DNA from: an uncultured Bacilli bacterium
Lineage (GTDB): Bacteria; Bacillota_I; Bacilli_A; ML615J-28; CAG-313
NCBI GenBank assembly: GCA_934133195.1
Contig: CAKPAZ010000032.1
Coordinates: forward strand, 1 to 9,162
Reading direction: 5' to 3'
Length of the DNA stretch: 9,162 nucleotides
Position 1 is the first letter of the stretch. Every line of letters starts with the position of its first letter. Below are positions 1-5,803 of this stretch, one piece after another. The notes beneath the pieces were generated by a model. That model saw only the letters and a list, made by a program, of their open reading frames with translations. It made no database searches and was not told the origin of the DNA. The position numbers and the translations under genes were made by a program.

Positions 1-12
1 TCCCTTGTCACG

Positions 13-40
13 CTCATTTTTCGAAATGAGTATTTTTTTA
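13..40 (+). terminator. Rho-independent terminator of a gene lying left of the window
   Basis: On the plus strand a perfect 7-bp stem (CTCATTT at 13-19, AAATGAG at 24-30) encloses a TTCG tetraloop and is followed by a T-rich tail at 31-40 (TATTTTTTTA). On the minus strand the same hairpin is followed by a mixed sequence without a T-tract, so it should act only on plus-strand transcription. This implies that a plus-strand gene ends just before the window and converges on the genes described here. That gene is not visible, so its existence is inferred. Confidence 0.6.
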
Positions 41-52
41 TTATCATATTAC

Positions 53-101
53 TTGAATGCTTATGTTTATTATATCACATTTTATCTTTTTTAGCATTCA
101 A
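53..101. repeat. 9-bp inverted repeat with 31-bp AT-rich spacer between convergent terminators
   Basis: TTGAATGCT at 53-61 is the exact reverse complement of AGCATTCAA at 93-101. The 31 bp between them are almost pure A+T and include a TATAAT on the minus strand (69-74), but no convincing -35 box is found at the right distance. The repeat sits between the plus-strand terminator (13-40) and the minus-strand terminator (109-138), in DNA with no gene. It could be a protein-binding site or a long-loop hairpin. Its function is unknown. Confidence 0.45.
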
Positions 102-108
102 ATTACCT

Positions 109-138
109 AAAAAGAAAAAAGGCACAAAATTTGTGCCT
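109..138 (-). terminator. Rho-independent terminator after the hypothetical gene
   Basis: A 9-bp perfect inverted repeat (AGGCACAAA at 120-128 and TTTGTGCCT at 130-138) can fold into a hairpin of about 7 bp with a 5-nt loop. On the minus strand it is followed by two runs of T separated by one C (positions 119 down to 109). The hairpin overlaps the TAG stop codon of the upstream gene (137-139), which fits an end-of-operon terminator. Confidence 0.85.
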
Positions 139-817
139 ATTTATTATCTAAATGTACAAGAGTATCAACATAATCAATGATTCTTTCAAAGTTAAACAAT
201 AAAGTATTTACATCGAATGAGAACTTAATGATTTTATTATCTGTAGGTATCCGTAAATTTCTTGGTATATCATAAACAATCATAGCTTTTTTTGTATCTG
301 GATAACCACCAAGTAGAGGGTTTGTACTATTAATTAAGTAAATTTCATTATTAGTATTAACAATTAAATCGACAAGTTCTTTATGATTGTTTTGATTGAT
401 TACACCTCTTAAGTTGACATCTAAAGATGGATAATATTCTTTTAAAGCAAAATAACAGAATATTGATTGCCAGAAATTAGTTTGTTCAAATACCTCTTTT
501 GTCTTTATGCTATAAAAGTGAACAATAATGAATTCTCTTTTATAAAGTATTTTTTTGATTAATTTAAGTTTCAAGTATTCCTTTAATATTTCAAATAAAA
601 TCTTAACCTGACCAAGTTCTAATTCAATAAGCGTTACAATCATTGTTGTATCCTTAAAATAAGTAGTTTTACGATTTCCAATGATTTTATTGATAAAGTC
701 ATACCATTTGAAGGGATAAGACATACCAATTTCATAGGTTTTCTTCATAAAATTTAGTTCTAAATCACTATATTCATAATAGTTTATGTTATATGTAGAA
801 CTAACCAAGTAATTCAT
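137..817 (-). CDS. Hypothetical protein, 226 aa, unknown function
   Basis: I do not recognise this protein. The ATG at 817 is chosen because GGGTGA (823-828) lies 5 nt before it; an in-frame ATG at 835 has no ribosome binding site. The product is a soluble-looking protein rich in K, I, N and aromatic residues, with no signal peptide or clear membrane segment. Residues about 65-100 look helical and hydrophobic/basic. Residues 145-165 read as charged strand, turn, then hydrophobic strand (HKELVDLIV, then NNEIYLINST), loosely like the core of PD-(D/E)xK nuclease folds. The usual E-x-K pair is replaced by N-x-T, so any such fold would be inactive; this is a weak inference. The gene lies 48 nt downstream of the uracil permease with no clear terminator between them, so it is probably co-transcribed, although a weak TTCATA-18-TATAAT motif lies at 834-863. 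The intact frame, ribosome binding site and terminator support a real gene. Confidence 0.75.
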   Translation of the reverse strand: MNYLVSSTYNINYYEYSDLELNFMKKTYEIGMSYPFKWYDFINKIIGNRKTTYFKDTTMIVTLIELELGQVKILFEILKEYLKLKLIKKILYKREFIIVHFYSIKTKEVFEQTNFWQSIFCYFALKEYYPSLDVNLRGVINQNNHKELVDLIVNTNNEIYLINSTNPLLGGYPDTKKAMIVYDIPRNLRIPTDNKIIKFSFDVNTLLFNFERIIDYVDTLVHLDNK

Positions 818-865
818 TATTATCACCCATTCCATTATATTAAGGGAATAGGTAAAATATGAATA

Positions 866-2245
866 TTATTCTTTTGAAGTATTTTCTTCTATGACTTTTT
901 CTTTTGGTAGAATTAGATTTAAAACAATTCCAAAGATGGAAGCAAGAGCCATACCAGTAAATTTATATAAGACAGCTCCTCCAATACCTATGATTAACAT
1001 AACTGATACAATGATGACATTACGAGAATTGTTCATATCAGTTTTATTATCAATTAAGACTTTTAAGCCATTTGAGGCGATAAAGCCATAAAGGATTAAA
1101 CAGATACCACCCATTACAGCCGATGGAATCGATGCAATCAACGCGGTAAATACATTACAGAACGATAGAAGGATGGCAAGGATTGCGGCGAGGCCAGTAA
1201 CCCAAACTGAACCAATCTTACTCATACCTACTACTGCTGTATTTTCACCATATGAAGTGTTAGGTACTGAACCGATAAGACCAGCTACAGCTGTGGCAAT
1301 TCCATCACCAATTAAAGTCTTATCAAGTCCTGGGTCTTTAGCATAATCATGACCTGTAATCTTGCTTAAAACTTGATGGTCGCCAATGTGTTCACATATT
1401 GTCGCAAAAGCAATAGGAATAGCCGAAAGAACAAAACTAAATTGAAGCTTAGCCATATGAATACCTGCTCCAAGATCTGCATCCTTCCAACCAGCAATCG
1501 TAAAGCTAGGGATAGCAAACCACTTAGATGGGGTAGTTACTACTTCTTTTAATTCCGTTAGATTCAAGATTTGATCACCTGGTAAGAAGTTTACGATTAT
1601 TGCGACAAGATATCCTCCAACAATTCCTAGTAAAAAAGGAATAATCTTGATAAATCCTTTACCTTTAATCGCAAGCAACGCTGTTATTAAGAGGGTACTA
1701 ATAGAAACAACAATCATTTTCCAATTTGGATTTTGGGTAAGACCCGTATTATTAACCGCTGATCCTGCAAGACATAAACCAATAATGATAATCATTGGAC
1801 CAACAACAATTGGTGGAAGTAGTTTTTCTATCCATTTAGTTCCAATAATCTTGATTAATATAGCTACTAAACAGTAGACAATACCAATAGCAACAACTCC
1901 CGCAATCAAGGCTCCTCTGCCACCATCAGCATTAAGAACACGATTACCAAGTTCATCTACTTCTACTTCACCATTATCCTTTATCATATAAAGAACTGAA
2001 TTAATATAAGCAATATAAGCAAAACTACTGCCTAAGTACATTGGGACTTTACCTTTTGTACATAAAATATAAATTAAAGTTCCGATTCCACTTGAGAAAA
2101 GAGCAATACTGATTGGTAGTCCTGTAAGAATTGGTACCAATACGGTTGCTGAAAACATCGCAAAAACATGTTGAAAACTTAAAGTTATCCATTTACCTTT
2201 TGAAGGCTTTTCATTATAATCCATTATTAATTGTTTATTTTCCAT
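866..2245 (-). CDS. uraA: NCS2 family uracil permease (UraA/PyrP type)
   Basis: This 459-residue multi-pass membrane protein belongs to the nucleobase:cation symporter-2 family, whose UraA branch takes up uracil by proton symport. Visible signatures are the QHVFAMF motif near residue 25, CEHIGD at 284-289, and PNTSYGEN at 328-335. The Glu and His of CEHIGD and the Glu of GEN correspond to the uracil-binding and proton-coupling residues of E. coli UraA. An extra hydrophilic stretch rich in D, E, G and N (about residues 89-110) sits in an early loop. The start is the ATG at 2245, with AAAGGAG about 8 nt upstream; a frame extension to 2263 lacks a ribosome binding site. The gene follows the purine permease by 58 nt and is separated from it by a strong terminator, so its transcription seems to need read-through or an unseen promoter. 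The family is certain. The substrate is likely uracil, but some relatives take xanthine. Confidence 0.9.
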   Translation of the reverse strand: MENKQLIMDYNEKPSKGKWITLSFQHVFAMFSATVLVPILTGLPISIALFSSGIGTLIYILCTKGKVPMYLGSSFAYIAYINSVLYMIKDNGEVEVDELGNRVLNADGGRGALIAGVVAIGIVYCLVAILIKIIGTKWIEKLLPPIVVGPMIIIIGLCLAGSAVNNTGLTQNPNWKMIVVSISTLLITALLAIKGKGFIKIIPFLLGIVGGYLVAIIVNFLPGDQILNLTELKEVVTTPSKWFAIPSFTIAGWKDADLGAGIHMAKLQFSFVLSAIPIAFATICEHIGDHQVLSKITGHDYAKDPGLDKTLIGDGIATAVAGLIGSVPNTSYGENTAVVGMSKIGSVWVTGLAAILAILLSFCNVFTALIASIPSAVMGGICLILYGFIASNGLKVLIDNKTDMNNSRNVIIVSVMLIIGIGGAVLYKFTGMALASIFGIVLNLILPKEKVIEENTSKE

Positions 2246-2263
2246 GATTTTTTCTCCTTTCAT

Positions 2264-2296
2264 AAAAAAGGCTCAAAGAATTTTTTCTTTGAACCT
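2264..2296 (-). terminator. Strong hairpin terminator between the purine and uracil permease genes
   Basis: Read on the minus strand, AGGTTCAAAGAA (2296-2285) pairs over 12 positions, including one G-T wobble, with TTCTTTGAGCCT (2280-2269). The loop is AAAA and a run of T extends down to 2264. It begins 7 nt after the purine permease stop codon, and the uracil permease ribosome binding site begins about 6 nt after its T-run. It should end the riboswitch-controlled transcript, or act as an attenuator setting uracil permease expression by read-through. Confidence 0.9.
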
Positions 2297-2303
2297 CTAA
2301 CAC

Positions 2304-3662
2304 TTAGTGAATAACACCACTTGACATTAAGAATTTGATTGCAAAGTTGATAATGAATAATGCAGATAAAACATACATTACAACATTAACTTCTTTACCT
2401 TTACCTGATACAAGCTTCATAATTACATAAACAATAAAGCCTAGTGCTAAACCATCAGAAATAGAATAGCAGAATACCATACCAAATACTGTAACGCAAG
2501 CAGCAATACCAGCTGTCTTATCAGCCCAATCAATCTTACCAAGATTAGAGAACATTAAGGCACCTACATAAACTAGAGCCATAGATGTTGTAGCTGAACA
2601 GTTTGCGAAAACAGAGAAGACAGGGAATAATAATAATGATAAGAAGAATAAGATTGCAACAACAACGGCAGAAAGACCAGTTCTTGCACCAGATTCAACT
2701 CCTGTAGATGATTCAATGAATGATGTAACAGTTGAAGTACCTAAGGCAGCACCAGCAACAGTACCGATAGCATCAGCTAAGAAAGCTTTACCATCACCTT
2801 TTAGTTCACCAGTTTCAACATCAACTAAACCTGCAGTTGTACCAACAGCAACTAAAGTACCAGCAGTATCAAAGAAATCTACAAATAAAAATGTAAATAA
2901 TACAGCATATGCTTCAGGTCTTGCAAAAACACCAAATCCTTTAGCAAAAGCCAATACACCATCTGTACCAAGTTCCATACTTGTATCCATAGAAGGCATA
3001 CCAGAAACTCCACATGCGTTTAAGATTAAACCAATAATAGTAGTTACTAAAATGGCAAGAATTACAGCGAATTTATTTAAACATTTAATAGAATGGAAAA
3101 TAAATACTAAAGCAATTCCACCTATCGCAAGGAAGAATGCAGCTGATGGAGCACCTAAAGTAAGAATAGTACTTCCACTAACAATGATACCAGCATTGCT
3201 TAAACCAACAAGGGAAATAAAGCCACCAATACCAGCACCAATCGCATATTTTAAATCTTTTGGAATAGCAGAGATAATTCTTTTTCTAATTCCAGTAACT
3301 GAAATTAAAACAAAGATTAAACCACTAACAAATACTAAACATAAGCATTCTTGATAACTATATCCCATTTGAAGGCATACAGTAAAAGTCATTAAAGCAT
3401 TTAGACCCATACCAGATGCAAGAGCAATAGGGTAGTTAGCAACAAGGCCCATAATTAAAGTTGCAATACCAGCTGAAACAGCAGTTGCAAAAAAGACAGA
3501 ACCATAGCTAAGTCCAGTAGCAGAAAGCATACCTGAGTTAACAGGTAGAATGTAAACCATCGCTAAGAAAACAATTAGACCGCCAATTAGTTCTTTTGTA
3601 ATTGTTGATCCTCTTTCAGAAACTTTAAAGAAAGAATCAATTTTCGCAAGAATTTTTTTCAT
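2304..3662 (-). CDS. pbuG: AzgA/PbuG-type hypoxanthine/guanine permease
   Basis: A 452-residue integral membrane protein of the AzgA-like branch of NCS2 transporters, which import hypoxanthine, guanine or adenine. It begins with the typical short basic N-terminus (MKKILAKIDSFFKVSERGST). Family motifs are VDFFDTAGTL at 261-270 and GTSTVTSFIESSTGVESG at 308-325, the latter in the substrate-binding half-helix region. About 12 or more hydrophobic segments fill the rest, and the length is normal for the family. The ATG at 3662 is used because GGGAGG ends 4 nt before it; the TTG four codons upstream lies within that ribosome binding site. A guanine-class purine riboswitch with a transcription terminator lies directly upstream, so expression should fall when guanine or hypoxanthine is plentiful. 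This points to guanine/hypoxanthine rather than adenine as substrate, hence the name PbuG. Exact specificity is inferred from the riboswitch and family, not proven. Confidence 0.92.
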   Translation of the reverse strand: MKKILAKIDSFFKVSERGSTITKELIGGLIVFLAMVYILPVNSGMLSATGLSYGSVFFATAVSAGIATLIMGLVANYPIALASGMGLNALMTFTVCLQMGYSYQECLCLVFVSGLIFVLISVTGIRKRIISAIPKDLKYAIGAGIGGFISLVGLSNAGIIVSGSTILTLGAPSAAFFLAIGGIALVFIFHSIKCLNKFAVILAILVTTIIGLILNACGVSGMPSMDTSMELGTDGVLAFAKGFGVFARPEAYAVLFTFLFVDFFDTAGTLVAVGTTAGLVDVETGELKGDGKAFLADAIGTVAGAALGTSTVTSFIESSTGVESGARTGLSAVVVAILFFLSLLLFPVFSVFANCSATTSMALVYVGALMFSNLGKIDWADKTAGIAACVTVFGMVFCYSISDGLALGFIVYVIMKLVSGKGKEVNVVMYVLSALFIINFAIKFLMSSGVIH

Positions 3663-3700
3663 ATTTCCTCCCAATTAATTTTTGAATCAAAGGGTATAGC

Positions 3701-3725
3701 AAAAAAGTCCTTAATACTAAGGACT
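3701..3725 (-). terminator. Intrinsic terminator of the purine riboswitch expression platform
   Basis: On the minus strand AGTCCTTA (3725-3718) and TAAGGACT (3713-3706) form a perfect 8-bp stem with a GTAT loop, followed by a T-run ending at 3701. The 5' arm overlaps ATGAGTC (3728-3722), which is complementary to GACTCAT (3775-3769) at the 3' edge of aptamer helix P1. Pairing of these two segments would block the terminator, so this hairpin is the OFF state formed when ligand stabilises P1. Confidence 0.9.
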
Positions 3726-3843
3726 CATGCAACTAAAAAAGAAAAGAAAGGTTTTCTTTAAAAATTATATGAGTCGTAGTCTTGTTTTTATAGGCAACAA
3801 GGTAGAGACGTTCAAACCATACTATATTGAATGTATACGACCT
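3701..3843 (-). promoter_or_regulatory. Guanine/hypoxanthine-class purine riboswitch (aptamer plus terminator)
   Basis: All conserved parts of the purine aptamer can be read on the minus strand. P1 is GTCGTA (3841-3836) paired with TACGAC (3778-3773). P2 is TTCAA/TTGAA with the typical loop ending TATGG. J2/3 is CGTCTCTACC, matching the conserved TCTACC. P3 is CTTGTT/AACAAG with loop GCCTATAAA, and the loop GG and CC can form the L2-L3 kissing contact. The base just before the P1 3' strand (3779) is C, the guanine/hypoxanthine-specifying equivalent of C74 in B. subtilis xpt; adenine riboswitches have U there. Downstream, GACTCAT (3775-3769) can pair either within P1 or with ATGAGTC (3728-3722) of the terminator stem. 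Ligand binding should therefore cause premature termination before the purine permease gene. Confidence 0.95.
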
Positions 3844-3856
3844 TTAATTCACTTAT

Positions 3857-3886
3857 ATTATATCATTTATCGACAATAAATGTCTA
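3857..3886 (-). promoter_or_regulatory. Sigma-A-like promoter of the riboswitch/purine permease transcript
   Basis: On the minus strand TAGACA (3886-3881) and a perfect TATAAT (3862-3857) are separated by 18 nt. Transcription would start near 3850, just before aptamer helix P1 at 3841-3843, which is the expected placement. The spacer contains a perfect inverted repeat (CATTTAT and ATAAATG, 3864-3882) that could be an operator. Confidence 0.7.
3864..3882. repeat. Perfect 7-bp inverted repeat in the promoter spacer
   Basis: CATTTAT (3864-3870) and ATAAATG (3876-3882) are exact reverse complements around CGACA. The repeat fills the space between the -10 and -35 boxes of the purine permease promoter and starts 18 nt after the RNase J stop codon. 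It has no clean T-tract on the minus strand, so it is a poor terminator. A repressor-binding site is possible, but no known operator consensus was recognised. Confidence 0.45.
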
Positions 3887-3899
3887 TGGATTTAATTTG

Positions 3900-5735
3900 T
3901 TAAACGTTTTCAGTTTCTTTTTTATTATTTTCTTGTTTGTTTTTATTTACTCTTTGGTAGTTTTGTTTTTTTACTTGAGGATTTTTCTTATATGTTGATG
4001 TTGTTGTTTTAGTATTTTGAGTCTTACTTACAGTCTTTTTAGGAGTAATGGTTGCGACTGGTTGAGTAGTAACTAAATTGTTAACATCAATAGGAACAAT
4101 AATTACTAAAGGACGATGTCTAGTTGATCTAAACAATTGTTTAGTAACTTCTTCGGTTATTCTATTTATGGTTTCTTCTAAGGAATAATTCTTTTTCCAC
4201 AAAGCATTTTCAAACATTGTTTTTGCAAGATCAGAAATCTTATTTACTAATTCTTCGTTTGACATTTGACCAACAATGCCTTTAGATGTAATGATTGGTT
4301 CTTCTACAACTTTTCTTTGACGAAGATCATAATAGATATTCATTATAACCGCACCATCTGTCGATAAGGTTTCACGTTCTTTAATGACATCTTCATTAAC
4401 ATCACCAATTAATGAACCATCAACAAAGATATCACCAACTTTTACTTTTGTTAGTTCCCCAAGTTTGCCTTTTTCAAAGTTTACAACTTCACCATTATCA
4501 AGAAGTAAGACATGATTTCTTTCATATCCTGATTCTTTTGCGATTAGCATTGCTTCATATAAATGACGATATTCACCTTTTATAGGAATAATATATTCAG
4601 GTTTAACCATATTAAAGATTAGCTTTAGGTCATCACGACTAGCATGTGATGAACGTAAAACATCTTTATCATAAATTGTTAGTTCAAAGCCATTACGATA
4701 TAAAGTATTTATCGCATCAGTCGCGATCTTTTCGGTTCCTGATACCGGTGGACAAATTAAGATTATTTGATCATCTTGATGAAGAGTTAAAAGTTTATCC
4801 TCACCAAGGGCCATTCTTACAAGCATTGTGTATGTTTCTTCACGTTTACCATGAACAATGACAACTAAATTATCTTGATCAACATTTTCTATATCTTCAG
4901 TCTTAACAAAGCTATCACCTGGAATTCTTAGGTAATTATTAAGAATAGCTGTTTCAACTACTTTTTCACCCTTATGTGCAACAAGGGCAATCTTTTTTCC
5001 TTTAGATATTGACAAATCAATGATCTTTTGAATTCTAATTAAGTCTGATGAGTATGCGGCAACCACCATTCTTGAGGAAGCATGAGTTAAAGCATTATTG
5101 TAGTTGTGTTCAAGAAGCATGTCATTACTAATTCTACCAATAGCACTAGTTCCTACGCTTTCTACCATTAAAGCCAAGACTTTTTCTTTTCCAAAGTCTG
5201 TTAATTTAGAAAAACTAGTTTGATACTTTACTTCAGTAGTTGGCATAAAGTTAAAGTCAGTCGCATAAACAATGATGCCATCTTCAGTATATAAAGCAAT
5301 ACCAACAGATTCTGGGATTGAGTGAGAGGTATTAAAGAATTTTACCTTGACATTTTTAAAATTTAAAACTTTAGTTTCATTAATACGATATAGGCGGAAT
5401 TTCTTAATATCCATTTTATTATTTACAAGAAGGGTTTCAATTAAACTAATGGTAAAATGAGTACCATAGATGTTTGCTTGAATATTTCTTAATATATAAG
5501 GAATAGCTCCTATATTATCTTCATGGCCATGAGAAACAAAGATTCCTGCGATTCTATCTTTATTTTGAATTAAATATGATAAATCAGGTACTACAGCGTC
5601 AACTCCATACATGTCGATATCAGGATATTTTAATCCAGCATCAAGAATGAAGATTAAATCATCTACTTCTACTATGTACATGTTTTTTCCATTTTCACCA
5701 AGACCACCAAGAGCCATTATTTTTATATTTGCCAT
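3900..5735 (-). CDS. RNase J family protein, J2-like, with degenerate metal site
   Basis: A 611-residue metallo-beta-lactamase/beta-CASP protein of the RNase J family, which trims and cleaves mRNA and rRNA precursors in the cytoplasm. The N-terminus has the family signature ALGGLGENGKNMY (about residues 8-20). Motif II reads HGHEDN (69-74) instead of HGHEDH, so the last histidine ligand is asparagine. Kept residues are the His in SHSIPES (138), the Asp in ATDFNF (160) and the beta-CASP His in SSHAS (364). The usual PIHGEYR histidine is lysine in PIKGEYR (386). Loss at the same two positions is typical of RNase J2, the weakly active partner of RNase J1, so J2-like (rnjB) is the best reading. 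The last 60 residues are a low-complexity tail rich in T, K, Q and N. The ATG at 5735 follows AAAGGTGA; a GTG at 5744 lies inside that ribosome binding site. A strong promoter at 5765-5793 suggests independent vegetative expression. No RNase J1 gene is in the window. Confidence 0.9.
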   Translation of the reverse strand: MANIKIMALGGLGENGKNMYIVEVDDLIFILDAGLKYPDIDMYGVDAVVPDLSYLIQNKDRIAGIFVSHGHEDNIGAIPYILRNIQANIYGTHFTISLIETLLVNNKMDIKKFRLYRINETKVLNFKNVKVKFFNTSHSIPESVGIALYTEDGIIVYATDFNFMPTTEVKYQTSFSKLTDFGKEKVLALMVESVGTSAIGRISNDMLLEHNYNNALTHASSRMVVAAYSSDLIRIQKIIDLSISKGKKIALVAHKGEKVVETAILNNYLRIPGDSFVKTEDIENVDQDNLVVIVHGKREETYTMLVRMALGEDKLLTLHQDDQIILICPPVSGTEKIATDAINTLYRNGFELTIYDKDVLRSSHASRDDLKLIFNMVKPEYIIPIKGEYRHLYEAMLIAKESGYERNHVLLLDNGEVVNFEKGKLGELTKVKVGDIFVDGSLIGDVNEDVIKERETLSTDGAVIMNIYYDLRQRKVVEEPIITSKGIVGQMSNEELVNKISDLAKTMFENALWKKNYSLEETINRITEEVTKQLFRSTRHRPLVIIVPIDVNNLVTTQPVATITPKKTVSKTQNTKTTTSTYKKNPQVKKQNYQRVNKNKQENNKKETENV

Positions 5736-5764
5736 TTTCTTCACCTTTATTTCTTTCTTTAATA

Positions 5765-5793
5765 ATTATAACAAAAAACACTCCTTTTATCAA
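5765..5793 (-). promoter_or_regulatory. Sigma-A-type promoter of the RNase J gene, embedded in the spoVA terminator
   Basis: On the minus strand TTGATA (5793-5788) and TATAAT (5770-5765) are separated by exactly 17 nt, and TGT directly precedes TATAAT, giving an extended -10. Transcription would start near 5758, about 23 nt before the RNase J ATG. The -35 box lies in the loop of the spoVA terminator hairpin, the spacer contains its descending arm and T-tract, and the -10 follows 2 nt later. Confidence 0.8.
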
Positions 5794-5803
5794 GTGGAGT
5801 GTT
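5773..5803 (-). terminator. Terminator of the spoVA operon
   Basis: On the minus strand AACACTCC (5803-5796) pairs perfectly with GGAGTGTT (5784-5777) around an 11-nt loop (5795-5785), and a T-run continues to 5773. The 5' arm overlaps the spoVAF stop codon (5802-5804). It separates the sporulation operon from the RNase J gene, whose promoter is built into the same sequence. Confidence 0.88.

Noticed and set aside
834..863. TTCATA-18-TATAAT as a promoter for the hypothetical gene
   Set aside because: The -10 is perfect but the -35 is weak, and the start site would fall near 827, inside the GGGTGA ribosome binding site at 823-828. Kept only as a possibility.
891..1877. Plus-strand open frames at 891-1091 and 1647-1877
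   Set aside because: Both lie wholly opposite the uracil permease gene, are short, and lack any recognisable domain.
2716..3354. 212-codon open frame on the plus strand opposite the purine permease gene
   Set aside because: It is antisense to a clear membrane transporter. Its P, A, T, K and V bias is what the complement of hydrophobic and Ala/Gly codons gives, it shows no family motif, and no ribosome binding site is evident.
3836..3843. Adenine-type reading of the riboswitch
   Set aside because: The base preceding the P1 3' strand (3779, minus strand) is C, whereas adenine riboswitches have U there.
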